Below are positions 1 to 11,900 of a stretch of 64,000 nucleotides of DNA, in pieces. The DNA comes from Albugo candida (taxonomy: Eukaryota > Oomycota > Peronosporomycetes > Albuginales), in the NCBI GenBank assembly GCA_040437565.1, contig JBDOQK010000032.1, positions 124,001-188,000 on the forward strand. The letters are read 5' to 3'. A model generated the notes under the pieces. It saw nothing but the letters and a program-made list of their open reading frames with translations. It was not told where the DNA came from and did no database searches. The translations under genes were made by a program, and so were the position numbers. How positions within the stretch are numbered: the stretch's first letter is position 1; each line of letters opens with the position of its first letter.

Positions 1-912
1 TCAGCTTGAGCAGCGGGGCTATTGCCAGGAGTACCAGAGGCCTTAAAAGACTGTACGTACGCTCCACGCTCGGTAGTACAACTACATAAAGAGCCCGCAT
101 CTTTACTTATTACCAACGCCAATAATGCTGATACATGAAATTCTCTTACCTTTGGCCAAGTAGAAAGGGATCAGCGATGGTGTAGTCCCCGTGTAATTCC
201 GATACTTCCACCAGGTCGTCTCATTGCCCAAGTGAATGACTTGTGAGATGTTTTGAAGCCCTATTGGATTCTTACTGCTGATAAATTCCGCAATGTAATT
301 GAAATCCTCCAAGAAAATTTGATTGTGAAAACCACACAATGGAAGTAAACTGTGTGCGATTTCCGCTAAAACAAAGCAATGCATGATCGCACAGAGGTAT
401 ATGGGCTCATACCCGCTGAAGCGTTTGGCTCGACAGAGCGATAATAGAATAGGAACAGGTAGTATGACGATAATGCAGCTTAGTATGATGTTTGAAATTG
501 CTAAAAGGCGTCTAGGTCCATCCTCATAATAAATTAAAACAATGTTGTGCATGATATACGCAAACAGCGCGACCCAGCATCCGACGGCGGCAAAACACGC
601 AGGTTTCAAATTCGTTTGGATAAAGTAGGCCTGATACTCCATTTCTGCAAGTGTATTGAGGCAGAATGAATTTGTCAGATAGTGGAAACCATACTTCTCT
701 TCCATCTGCTTGGTTAAGCGAGTTGAATCGCGATAATCCTGGCTGGATCGCGGAAAGATCACAGTGGACAATGGAAGGCTAAAAGAGGAACGTCGAGAAG
801 ATTCATCTTCTGATACTGTGATTCCTAGTAAGGTAGCTGATATAGTCGAATTCACCTTTTTCTTATCCATCTTCTGCGCTGTATCAATGGCGCTACTTGG
901 TTCCGGTGTCAT
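1..912 (-). CDS. multi-pass membrane protein, unknown, 3' end outside window
   Basis: The first exon runs from the ATG at 912 to 150. A 68 bp GT-AG intron (149-82) restores the frame into a second exon (81-1) that leaves the window, so the gene is partial. The protein starts with about 85 polar, Ser-rich residues. At least three hydrophobic segments follow (around residues 105-128, 137-160 and 170-193), and another begins in exon 2. The loop after the third segment carries NxS/T sites. I do not recognise the family. Topology suggests a small integral membrane protein or the membrane part of a larger receptor or cyclase-like protein, but nothing in the visible part decides this. The start is the first in-frame ATG. 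Confidence 0.55.
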
Positions 913-1034
913 CGTCAGACCGATCTCGAAACGGCGTGCATACTACCGTAACGGTTACCAGTTCGTTAACTGCTATATCGGTTATCGGTAGAATTTTCGC
1001 CATTACCAATACTTTTGGTATCTCATTTTTCCCG

Positions 1035-1134
1035 NNNNNNNNNNNNNNNNNNNNNNNNNNNNNNNNNNNNNNNNNNNNNNNNNNNNNNNNNNNNNNNNNN
1101 NNNNNNNNNNNNNNNNNNNNNNNNNNNNNNNNNN
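1035..1134. other. assembly gap, 100 N, with 23 bp repeated flank
   Basis: Exactly 100 N. The 23 bp before it (1012-1034) and after it (1135-1157) are identical, so the contigs probably overlap and nothing is missing. Lies between the membrane-protein gene and the RRM gene. Confidence 0.95.
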
Positions 1135-1314
1135 CTTTTGGTATCTCATTTTTCCCGTTAAATTGTTTCTTTACTCTTAATCCTGTCGTTTTCCTCCTTT
1201 GCGCTTGTGCACTAGTACATTTTCTAAACGCTCAATTGTATTCCTATTGTATTGTCCTGTACACTACCCGCGCTTGTATTACAGAATTTATCAAAGTTTT
1301 CGTATTTTGTACCG

Positions 1315-2769
1315 ATGGACGCGGATTGCAAAACCTTATGGATGGGTGACATTCAATTGAATTGGGATGAAGCATACATTGGCTCGTTATTTGCTTCAGC
1401 GGGTAGCGTATGACTCCTTTTTGTCTTATTTGCGCGTTTAAACTCATACACTCACTTGATAGTGGAGCAGCCTTCTATTAAATTGATCCGAGATAAAGTC
1501 ACTGGGTATCCTGCTGGATACGGGTTCCTGGAGTTTCCATCGCAACAAGGCGCACAGGCTGTTTTGAACACTTTTAATGGGCAGATTGTTCGTACGTGTT
1601 ATCATGTCGACACGTTGGATTCATTTGACACTTGCTTTGTAGCAAACACAATTCATCGATTTCGTCTAAATTGGGGTGCTGGAGGTCGACGGATTGACAC
1701 AGTCGAAGATCATTCGATTTTTGTTGGAGATTTGGCCCCAGAAGTCAGTGATGAGTTACTTTTGAGTACATTCTCGACGAGATTTTCAAGTGTGCGTGGA
1801 GCCAAAGTCGTGATTGATCCTGTTACTCGGATGCCAAAAGGCTTTGGATTCGTGCGTTTTGGAGATAAGGGGGAAGCGGATCAGGCACTACAAACTATGA
1901 ATGGCGTATATTGCTCGTCCCGACCGATGCGAGTGAGCGTGGCCACCGATCGAACAAAGACACGTGGTATAATGCCACCTCCAATTAGCTACCCGGTAGT
2001 TGGGACGGGGAATACTGAGGAAGAGGGAGCAAATACGACAGTTTTTATAGGTGGTCTAGACCCCAGTACAACAGAAGATGATCTCCGTGCACGCTTTGGC
2101 GTTATTGGAGAGATCATGTCGGTCAAAGTTCCACCAGGTCGAGGATGTGGATTCGTGCAATATGTTACCAAAGATGCAGCAGATGTCGCGATCAATCAGA
2201 TGAACGGAGCTCTCATCAATGGTGTCAAAGTGCGATGCGCTTGGGGAAGATCTGCAGCCGCGAGATTAGCTGGTTCCAGTGTTCCTGCAGCCGGTTATTA
2301 TCAGCAGTATCCTTACCAGCAACCGGCGTATCAAAACGCTTATGGGTACAATTATTTTCCTCAGGGATATGCACAGCAACCAGGATCATATACTTATAAT
2401 GCGTATGGAGGATACCCTCAAGCTGAAGGAATGGCATCAGCTTACAATCAACAAGCTTCGATTACAGGGCAATCACAGTCCACCACTCATGGCGGCGCTA
2501 ATTCGCAAATGTTACATCAACCTTATCAAGGATCTCAGCGACGTGATCCTTTCGACAATTCCATGGATTTTACTCGACCAGACGATGATGAAAATCTGAA
2601 TCAAAACTATGTTGCTAAGCACGCCTATCAGGTACATACACGCATATAAATGCTCTGATTCAGTCCTAATGTTCTGTGTTGATAGTACATGCCACCAGCG
2701 ATGAACGCTTCTTACTCACCCATTTCGGCTCATTTGGCCAAAGGAACCGCGATGGAAAGATCATCTTAG
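1315..2769 (+). CDS. triple-RRM RNA-binding protein (RBP45/NAM8/TIA1 type)
   Basis: Four exons (1315-1402, 1463-1591, 1643-2631, 2686-2769) with introns of 60, 51 and 54 bp give 429 residues in frame. RRM1 opens with LWMGDIQLNWDE and continues to GYGFLEF. RRM2 has IFVGDLAPEV and GFGFVRF. RRM3 has VFIGGLDPSTTE and GCGFVQY. The spacing and the NTIHRFRLNW motif between RRM1 and RRM2 are typical of plant RBP45/47, yeast Nam8 and the tRNA-Sec-associated proteins. The C-terminal third is rich in Gln, Tyr, Gly and Ala, a low-complexity tail like that of TIA1. The expected role is nuclear or cytoplasmic mRNA binding (splicing or stability), but the sequence does not say which. The second intron is a multiple of three, so unspliced RNA stays open there; without splicing RRM1 and RRM2 would be separated by 17 foreign residues. 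Confidence 0.85.
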
Positions 2770-3120
2770 ACATACCGTTGAGAGGCATTTATCATTGGAG
2801 CAATTAAATTGAATGAATAGGAATCCGCTGAATTTATCCCTCTCATTACTTTTTGCCTTCTCGTGCCATTATGACGTTGAAACACAATGGCTCTCCATTC
2901 TCAGTGGTTATGCGCAGGCCCTTTGTCAAAGATTCGGACATTTGAAAACGGGATGATCTCAGAAACAAGCACGCCGACATACAGCGTGTCACATGAAAAG
3001 CAGTCAAAGCCAGTTGAGAGTTGAGTTTAACGGTAGCATACACCTGGTAAACTACAGTTTGCTCAGCGCTCGACTTTGTGGTGTTCAGTTTGCTGTGTAC
3101 TCGGCCCCTCTGAAGCGAAA

Positions 3121-3864
3121 ATGTCGATTGAATTTCCGAACCTTCCTTACTCGTACAGCGCGTTGGAGCCGTACATTGACACTCTGACGATGAATTTGCA
3201 TCACGCTCAGCATCATCAGACATACGTACACTCACTGAAAAAGTTTTTGGAGACGGTGTGGCTGAATTGTACATTGAAGCTCATACTTTAATGGGAATTT
3301 GACTTGTTTTTGTAGGAGCAAAATGGAGAATTGAAAGGAAAAGATATTGTGGAGATCATACAAAATGCAAAAGCAGAAAAGATTCGAAATAACGGTGGCG
3401 GACATTACAACCACAGTCTATTTTGGCTCTGGTTAGCACCACCTGGAACTGCCAATAGCGCACCTTATGGAAATCTCAGTGCGAGAATCGATGCTGATTT
3501 TGGGTCTATCGATGCGATGAAGACTCAATTTAACGCCGCAGCTGCAACACGGTTTGGATCAGGTTGGGCTTGGCTTGGTGTTGGGAGCAACGGGAAATTA
3601 GGCATCACATCGACACCAAATCAAGATAATCCACTCATGCCGGATGTCGATGAGCCAATGATCCCGATACTTGGGTTGGATGTGTGGGAACATTCTTACT
3701 TTCTTAAGTATCAAAATCGACGACCCGAATACATTCACGCTTTTTGGAAGTTGGTGAATTGGGATCAAGTCGTATACTGTTATGATGAGCATGCTTCCAA
3801 GCAGAAGCCTGTCCCCGTGGAGATGGTAGATTTGCCGTCAGGGAAATCGGTAGCTGGTAAGTAG
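3121..3864 (+). CDS. superoxide dismutase, Mn-type signature, copy 1
   Basis: Two exons (3121-3255, 3316-3864) with a 60 bp intron give 227 residues. It converts superoxide to peroxide and oxygen. All four metal ligands are visible: His in NLHHAQHH, His in [10 protein letters not shown], and Asp and His in DVWEH. The Gly before the second His and the Gln in PNQDNPL are the pair usual in Mn enzymes, whereas Fe enzymes usually carry Gln at the first site. There is no N-terminal transit extension, so a cytosolic enzyme is the simplest reading. A second SOD gene lies 330 bp downstream in the same direction and shares the position of intron 1 (135 coding bases before it in both). This copy lacks the other two introns of its neighbour. 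The last codons contain a good splice donor (GTAAGT) just before the stop, so an alternative 3' end is possible. Confidence 0.9.
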
Positions 3865-4100
3865 TCAGAGGAATCTATCGGTGTACAGCGTCAGCCTTGT
3901 TCTGGCTGGCATTTGGAGTAATACGTGGATCGGGAATGTCGTTAGGGTAGCATATAATCCGATAGGAATGAACTTTGTATTCTTGTTCTCATGGTAGTTG
4001 CTGTATCGAGATATTCTGCTGCTAGCATAAGTGTGTTTCTCATATAACTGGCAATTACAGCTGCGACGTTACCGCCAGGGACATGCAAAGTAAACTGCTC

Positions 4101-4187
4101 GGCTTTTTGCCTTCAAAAGAGCCTCATAACTGAATTTTAGGGCGCTGGGCCTTTTGCTTTCGCAGGAGCCTCACAACTGAATTTCTA
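4101..4187 (+). repeat. imperfect direct repeat just upstream of SOD copy 2
   Basis: Two about 40 bp units, 4101-4139 and 4148-4187, start 47 bp apart. Both run GGCY-T-rich, GCCT, then RGAGCCTCAYAACTGAATTT. The second ends 9 bp before the SOD2 start codon, so the pair lies in the promoter or 5' leader. It could bind a regulator or be a chance local duplication. Confidence 0.6.
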
Positions 4188-4195
4188 AAGTGACG

Positions 4196-5015
4196 ATGGT
4201 ATTCAAGCTTCCATTACTGCAGTACCAATACAATTCGCTTGAGCCGTATGTGGACACGATGACAATGAGCATCCATCATTCCCTCGAGCACGAAGTTTAT
4301 GTTCAATTTATTAATGAATACGTTGAAAAAGCAAGTGCCTTGACCTTTGATAACACACGTTCTAAGACGCTACTATGAACAGTATCAAGGTGGCGAGCTC
4401 AAAGATAAAGATATCGTTCAAGTGGTTCAGAATGCCAAGGCTGAGCCTATTCGAAATAACGCAGGCGGGCACTACAATCACAGGTGTACCAATAAGTAAT
4501 TACATTTTGGAGCTCAGTGTAATGACTTTGCGTGTATTAGTCTTTTCTGGACCGTTATGGGCCCACCGGGATCGGTATCTCAAGCTCCAGGGGGGAAGTT
4601 GAAAGCCAAGATTCAGGAAGCTTTCGGTTCCATTGATCGGATGAAGGAGGAATTTGGAACAGTTGCTGCAGAACGATTTGGCTCAGGTTGGGCCTGGCTT
4701 GGCGTGAAGCCGGACGGCACCGTTGGCATCACGTCGACCATGAATCAGGACAACCCGCTCATGCCAAATGCAGTAGATCCCATGATTCCCATCATGGGTC
4801 TTGATGTAAGTCTCTATCATTGCTACACGGCCCGCAACCCATCCACTAACTTTGGGCGTTTTCAGGTTTGGGAACACGCTTACTACCTAAAGTATCACAA
4901 TCGTCGGAAAGAGTACATCTCAGCGTTCTGGAACATTACGAATTGGGATCAAGTGACTGCTAATTACGACATGTTCGCATCGAAACAAAATCCTATTCCG
5001 ATCCCAGGAAATTAG
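4196..5015 (+). CDS. superoxide dismutase, Mn-type signature, copy 2
   Basis: Four exons (4196-4330, 4383-4483, 4541-4805, 4866-5015) give 216 residues. Metal ligands are present: His in SIHHSLEH, His in GGHYNH, Asp and His in DVWEH; Gln in MNQDNPL again indicates the Mn type. Intron 1 (4331-4382) has a GC donor, AAA|GCAAGT, and only this splice keeps the frame with the acceptor used. It sits at exactly the same codon position as intron 1 of the upstream copy. Intron 2 splits the codon after the metal His region and intron 3 lies just before VWEH; both are absent from copy 1. The two proteins are clearly paralogous but well diverged, so the tandem duplication is not recent. The start is the first ATG, giving an N-terminus that aligns with copy 1. 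Confidence 0.88.
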
Positions 5016-5197
5016 CTCGTGACCTTTCGGTATAAATGTAAACAGAGATTTTGCTATTGTAACGATCACCATAGGCTATCGTTTGTAAGAGGGAACCAAA
5101 TTACAAAGGCAAAATGAATGGGTAGAAATAATTTTCAGGCTTTATCGTGACATTTTTTCAAGGTCCAATTGCAGTCGAAATTGCCACGTTCGCAACA

Positions 5198-6068
5198 ATG
5201 AAAAACACTGAATCTGTCAAGTATCACCTCGTCGAAGCAGAGGAAGTTTCTCATTCTAACACTTCTAATGACTTTGCACGATCAAGTAAACAATTCCGAA
5301 AAGGTAGGTGCTCGAATCCTTTTTGTTTGATGCCTAACGGCTTCACACAGGCAAAACCAATTGGAAGCAGCACCATACTGAGCTTGGCGCATCGACATAT
5401 TACCCAAAAGACCAGTACGGCTCTAAACATGAGCAGCGGTCTTATCGAGGCAACAAGCGAAGTAGTCGTTCAAAAGCGTACTCGCAAGCTTGCAAGCAAC
5501 AAAGGTGGAGCATGGACGATCCTTACTATCAAAACGAGCATGTCGAGTACACTCCTCACGGAACCTATCAAAACGGCGTTTTCGTACCGAATCCTGATGT
5601 TAGAATCACAGCTCAATGGGCCAAACAACAAATGTAAGTCGTCATCTATTCGCACACATTCAGTCTCAGACATTATCTCAATGTAGAGAGTTTTATTTTT
5701 CACCAGAGAATCTCGTCCGCGATATGTTTCTCCGTCAGCATATGGATGTGGACGGATACGTACCGTTGGCGTTTGTGGGAAGTTTTCAAGCAGTATATTC
5801 ACTTCATCAAGACTATCCTTCACTTCTCGAAGCCATGCAGTCGTCTGAAGTAGTGGAATTCGATCATGTAAACGAAAAAATACGATTACGGTACGGATGG
5901 GAAAAATGGTTGTGGCCTAATCCTGACGGAACGTACGGAGTCCCATCATATGTGAAAATGAACATGTACTCTCTTGATCCCGAAGCAGGCGAGTGGGGAC
6001 ACCTACAACCAGAATACCCGCAAAAATTTGCCTCGTACGGTGAGCAGTACCCAGCAGCGGCATACTGA
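5198..6068 (+). CDS. La-motif protein (LARP1-like), small
   Basis: Three exons (5198-5303, 5351-5633, 5687-6068) with introns of 47 and 53 bp give 256 residues. The C-terminal half holds a La motif: FYFSPENLVRDMFLR, then GYVPLAFVGSF, then VVEFD and WEKW. The conserved aromatic and Asp/Glu positions that hold the RNA 3' end are kept. The N-terminal half is polar and basic (Lys, Gln, Tyr rich). No RRM follows, so this is not a genuine La protein; the motif is nearest to the LARP1/LARP4 type, but those proteins are usually far longer and carry extra domains. The likely role is mRNA binding in translation or stability (inference). The start is the first ATG in the frame that splices correctly. 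Confidence 0.8.
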
Positions 6069-6325
6069 TAGAATGATCCTTCGATAAGTGACCTGAATTG
6101 TATTGCATTTCGCATGTATTTTGCATAACACCATAAAGCGGTATATAAAATCACGTAAACATTCTCACTGTTGTCGTCAAAGTAAAGTGATTGCACCTAC
6201 GGCAATAAAGTAGAGAGAAATTCAGGACCGTGCCAAGTCGCAGAAAATTGGCGGACAAGTGATTAATTCTTTTTATCTCAAAGTTTGGTCACTACCAATA
6301 GATTGAGAGCCGAGACTTTTTGGCC

Positions 6326-7066
6326 TTAAAAAACTGGCTCAACAGTTGGAGCAGCAACAATAGGAGCTGGTGGAGGAATCATTGACTGAGGTTGAGGAAC
6401 TGGAAAGACAAGAGGAATATCTTCCTTCGGCTCCAGAATAGTAACAACGTCATCCAAGTTCCGCTTTGGTCCTTGTTTGCCGGTTGGGTCTTGTGGAAGC
6501 ATGATGGACACCTTGACTCCCAATACACCTTGACGCATGAGCACGTGTCGTACAGCGGTATCCACATACTCTTGCCTCGCGTTACCAGTCTTAACCATGT
6601 ATCCTTCCTTGAACTTCATGGATTTTGCACGCTGCGCTCTCAGCTTACCGGACACGATAACTTCACATCCTTTTGCTCCAGCTTCCATAACAAATCGAAG
6701 CACTGAGTAACACGCTCGACGGACCGCGAGTCCTTCCAACAAACGATATTTGAGTGATTCCGCTTGCGCTTGCGAGCAAAGTCCTCTGTTCGCAATACGC
6801 TCAGCGTAAAGCTCTACTGATCCCTCTGCAAAGTTGAATCTTTTCTGGACAACCGACGTCAATTCACGAATTCGCTGACCTTTTTCACCCAATACTTCTT
6901 GTGTTCGCGTTGCACGAATAATGATTTCCGTGCGAAGAGGAGTGACACGAACTTCGACACCACTGTACCCGTCTCCATACAGCTCACGTTGGAGCAGTTC
7001 ATTCAGTTCAGCGTAGAATACACCGTCCGCCACGAACTTGCGCTTCTTTGAGATATTTGTCGCCAT
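6326..7066 (-). CDS. RPS3: 40S ribosomal protein uS3 (RPS3)
   Basis: One uninterrupted frame of 246 residues, close to the usual length of eukaryotic S3 (about 240). The N-terminus [19 protein letters not shown] and the KH domain with [13 protein letters not shown] are diagnostic. The conserved [20 protein letters not shown] segment and the C-terminal [12 protein letters not shown] are present. uS3 sits at the mRNA entry channel of the small subunit. The C-terminal tail is rich in Pro and Ala. The gene has no intron and converges with the La-motif gene 257 bp away. Confidence 0.97.
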   Translation of the reverse strand: MATNISKKRKFVADGVFYAELNELLQRELYGDGYSGVEVRVTPLRTEIIIRATRTQEVLGEKGQRIRELTSVVQKRFNFAEGSVELYAERIANRGLCSQAQAESLKYRLLEGLAVRRACYSVLRFVMEAGAKGCEVIVSGKLRAQRAKSMKFKEGYMVKTGNARQEYVDTAVRHVLMRQGVLGVKVSIMLPQDPTGKQGPKRNLDDVVTILEPKEDIPLVFPVPQPQSMIPPPAPIVAAPTVEPVF

Positions 7067-8976
7067 TTTCTGAAAGTATTATGGATCAAGGAGTCCTCTA
7101 TTCAAGGTACGAGTCATTGGTGTCCAATGATTTTAGACTGTGCAAACCTCATATTAGGATATCCTATCATTACGTCGCCACTTCAATTCAGGAAGCTTGT
7201 CCTTTGTGTAAGATACTTTGTCCGCTGGATCTAAAATGCATCCTTCCTCTATTTTGTATATAGCAACTAGCGCGTTACTGGTGGAATACATCACCAAGCA
7301 AAGACAAGTGGGAAGGACATAGCAATATCTGATGGGATTACAGACCCTGATTTGAGTTTATAAATAAACTTTTCCAGCTTTACACGTTGGAGAACATGCG
7401 AAGATATCTTTCGATGTCGATTCCTTTCTTACAGCTCTATTTTTGTGCGCTGGGTTCATATACATGGCCTGAATTCCATCCACCTAACTCCGATAATCTG
7501 GTAAATGGTACTGATCCTCAAGCATATTGCATCGCATTGTAGCAGGATGTATGGTCTTCGCGTCTATGAACCAAGCTTACCTGTAAATTCGCGGTCTGCA
7601 ATGTGGTGTCTACATCCAACTGTTCATGTCAACATATTTCAGTGCGAATTTGACTCTTTCGATGAGAGTTTCAATATGTGATGTCTCATCCTGTTTCGCA
7701 ACAAATTGCTAAATGTAATACAACGGCTCGAGAGCCTTAGTGTTTACTTGGTGCAAGGTCCATAACAATCATCGGAAAAGAAGGCAACAGGAACACATTG
7801 CTTGTACAACTGGCTGACGGGCCCCGCTTCGAGAAATCTTGTAGAGCGAGGATCCGATTCAGAGCAGTGCGTATGTCAACCGAGCTGAAGGCGAGGGCCC
7901 TATCTACTCGACATCGAAAGCTATTGCTATACGCGAGATACGACTTCTATATAATTAAATTCCATGCTAAAAAGCTGCATTTCCATTAGAGGCTTCTTCG
8001 TCCTACAACAGAATTGCATATATCACTACATACAACACGACGTACGTGACAACTCCATTTCGGAAAATGCTCAGCGATAAATCATGGTGTGCGTGTATTT
8101 GCATCCGAGAAAAAATCCTGATGAATATTTCTACAACAGTGAAGACCTTCTGACTCCGACGGAATTTTCAATATCAAGGACTCCATAGGTAAAATGCCAT
8201 TTTCGCAACTATCAAAAGTCTACTTTGTCATCTCCCAGCTGAATTATAAGAAAGTATGGACAGGAGAGAAATATCGCTTTTCTAACACATCAATCTTTGT
8301 ATAAGAAGAGGCTCTATTTGAACAGCATCGTATCACACTATTGCGTGTTTATCTACGCTAGCAAGTATCGCGACCAATATCGCATATTTGGTCAACTACA
8401 AACTCATTAGCTTTGTCACCACTTCTTGACACGCGAATGCCCCAGTCAGGATTTCATCTCAATAAATCGGGCTCACAGCACAGCGTTCTCGCAATATCCC
8501 TGCATTGTCGGCACTTTCTTCCGGTATGCGGTTCTCACATTTTCCATAATTTCTTGCACGAGAGTCTCTCACTCATATACCTTTTTGCGTCGCAGTAATA
8601 ACACACAACGTCTTCTATCATATTCATCAAGTCGTAGGAACTGTAGAACGCTGATTGAATTCTCATTCTTCGAGGATCCGAGTGCACATAATCAACTCCC
8701 CAGCCCAAAAGTTGACACCACCTCATTTATTTGATCATCGTCCAAAATATAGCAATCACAGAATCCAATACAACCAAATAGCCTGGCTACAGCCCGCATT
8801 ATACAATTCCAAGTTTGCTTAAACAGAATGGACGTGTTTCAGAAAGAAACACAAATCAGCTATATCGACAACCATTAGAGCTGCTTGCTGCTTAGAATTG
8901 TGTATACGATTGTCAATGATGCTTTTGTACCCCCTTTGCCAACATCCCATTTCAATCAGCATAGCATCGTCAAAGA
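7067..8976. other. 1.9 kb stretch without a recognisable gene
   Basis: Only short, unrelated open frames (up to about 100 codons) occur, with no domain, no consistent splice-linked frame and no repeat seen. It contains the promoter of the uS3 gene on its left and the 3' flank of REV1 on its right. I see no tRNA or transposon signature. Confidence 0.5.
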
Positions 8977-11900
8977 CTATTTAATCACTGGGGCTCTTCC
9001 TCCATCGTGTCGCTGGATATATATTTCCAATGGTGCGATCAAATGAGACGCCAAATTTCCTCTGTATCTCGCTTGAACCTCTTCATTTATACGCGCGAGA
9101 ATCTGATTAAAGCCCTTGCATATTATCCCAATGCGCTTATCATCGAATTCTGTGTGATCCCTTGCGGGACTCTCTCGAAATGGCTCGAAATTTGTACCAA
9201 GATTTTTCTCAAGCAATTCGACCACTTTGCTGCAATTCCGTCGCGTAAATCGTAACATGTCAAGTACTTTGTCTAATGCACGCTTTTCGACTTCGAATAG
9301 AATCCGAGCGTACACAGCGTCAAAGATGTCATTTATTCCCTGATTTTGTACCCATATTGAATCCCATTGCATTGCCGGAGACTGAATACGATTCAACGCT
9401 TCCAAAACCAATTTCGATATGGAAGGCACAAAAGATACATTTGGCTCAGAAAGCGAACCAGACGTCGAATGTATCATTCCGTCAAACTCTGACGTAAATT
9501 CTTTGGCGAGTTTCTCGTGAGAATTTGTGTTTTTTGACGGCTTTGTGTATCGACTCACTTCATTACGGATGGCCAGAGGGAGCTCCTTATACACTTGAGT
9601 GTCAACTTGTGAGAAGAATACGTCATTGAGTGCTACAGAATCGGTGCTATGGCTCTCTATTGACCCATCAGATATCTCTGCTGGTCTGAAAAATGGATTT
9701 GCTCGCTTTCGAGTGGGAACATTACGAATGGATCTCTTGCTGGGTTTCTTCACTTGTTGAGGGCGTTTTCTTTTCTGCTTTGGAGCGATTTGTATTGTTT
9801 TTGGAAACGCGGTCATAATCTCGGTCTGAATATAAGTTGGAAGCTCGTGCAAAACACTCTTATCAATTTGGCTCGCAGAAGGCCTTCTCCACTGCTTCTC
9901 AGTAGTAGTAATCGACAAGCTTTCTTGTGTAGTTCCAGCACTCTGCACACGCTGTTTGCTACTTGTGGAAGACAATGCAGGCGATCCATGCTCGGACTGA
10001 GCCGAAAAGATCCATTTTCGGAGAGTATCTTGCTTGGTTGCAACCTCGGGATCCAGACCCATTCTCTCTTTCGGCTGTTTTTGCACCAGTTTTGTAGCAA
10101 GTAGACCAATGCCTCGCAAATCGGAATCGGGGAAGCGAAACTGATGCAATAAATGAATAGCCACACGTGCGATTGCATCATCGTCGTCCGTAGCTTCCGC
10201 GAGAATCTGCGTCTTGGAATAATCATCACATTTACCACAACCCATATACTTGAGTGGTTCGATCGACTCTCCTTTCTTGCGCTTCTTCACTTGGAGCGTG
10301 ATTGAACGCGTCAGCATGGACAGCTCTTGAAGACGTCTTTGTACCTCTTTAGCTAATTCAGTAAGAAAATCCACAGAATCTTGCCAGTTTTCAAAACGAA
10401 TTCCAAAATTCACAACTGCGGAGACCGATTTTCGCATCAGAGTTGCTTCCATGGACACTAAACGATGATCGATCCCCCGCGCGAATTGATACAAAGACTC
10501 GCCAAGCTTTACTCCACCCATTTTATCAGCCAATTCGGATTTGGTGAGTTCTCGGACCTGCCGCACAGTATCAATACCAAATGAATCGAGACGTTCCGCA
10601 GCCCGCTTTCCAACGCCTGGTAGATCCTTGACGTTCAAAGCGAGCAGGAAATCATCGGCATGTTCTCGATCTGCAATGTGATAGACTCCATTTGGTTTTG
10701 CCTTCCCAGTTGCCAGCTTTGCCAATAAAAGATTGTACGAAATACCAACACTTGCAGTGCACTGTGTTTGCTGAAATATCGCGTCTCGAATTTCGACCGC
10801 TTTCTCGGTACCATCGATTTCAGTACCAAACTCCAAAAACGCTTCATCGCAGCTCATTGCTTGAACAAAAGGCGTATGCTGAAAGAAAATCGTATAGATA
10901 TCCACCGAAGCTTTCTCAATCGCTTCGAAAGAGTATGGTAGAACCACCAAGTCCGGGCATAGCTCTCTTGCAGTATTCATAAACATCCCAGCATGAAGAC
11001 CAAACGATCGTGCAAGATAATTACACGAAGAGATCTCAGAGGTTCCAGCACTCGATGAATGTGCAACAGCGACGGGTTTCGACTCAAGTTCTTTATGCAA
11101 GTGGTGGCATTTAATCGCTATAGCTACGAAAAAACAGTCCATGTCAACGTGCAGAATGACCCGTTCCTCACTTTGCGGTGACGCTCGATGCATTGGTGAT
11201 TTTTTATACAGCGCTGCAAACTCATGCGCTCGCTGTTGGAAACGGGTACGCCATGTCCCGATATGATGCAATCTGGATTTAGCGAAAAAGCTTTTGAGAA
11301 ATTCCGGTCCGTCTTTCGAAGAATTGGTTTTCTTATTCACAACAGCGTCTTCTTTCGGCGTTTTTTTGATCTTCCGATCAAGCGAATATTCACACTTGAG
11401 CTCTTCACTCGACCGCTGCGCCAATTCGACTGAAACTTCTTTCTCAGAAGAAGCGATCGGGAGAGAGCTCTCTGACAACTTAAAACTTGCAGGAAGTGTT
11501 TCTTGCGTGGATTCATGAATCCCGGGGTAGAGAAAGCTCTTAATGCCCAAAATCTTGCTTTGCGCAACACATTGTACGATCCATTCCGGTGTCACAATTG
11601 GTGGCGGATGTCTCATCTTTTTGTATTGCCGCAATTTGGCGAGTGGTATATGTGTGGCGATAATGTGCGTCACGAGCGATGTCTGATAATGCTCGAAATC
11701 ACCGCCGTGTTGGATAATCAGTCGTCTCAATTCCTCTTTACTTGGTAAAGTGTATCCGTTGACAAAGATAACAATTTGTGCAAACAATTGTGAGCAAAGA
11801 ACCGAACCGCGGAGAATATCATTTTCGCGACGAAGCTTTTGGATTTTATGCGACATGTAGACATCAAAGTCGCCTTCATGATGCTCTCCAACAGCGCGGC

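Noticed and set aside
5470-5823. Minus-strand 117-codon frame
   Set aside because: It lies opposite La-motif exons 2 and 3 and shows no protein feature.
8413-8734. Plus-strand frames of 61 and 102 codons with hydrophobic residues
   Set aside because: They overlap each other in different frames, have no domain and no splice-linked extension.
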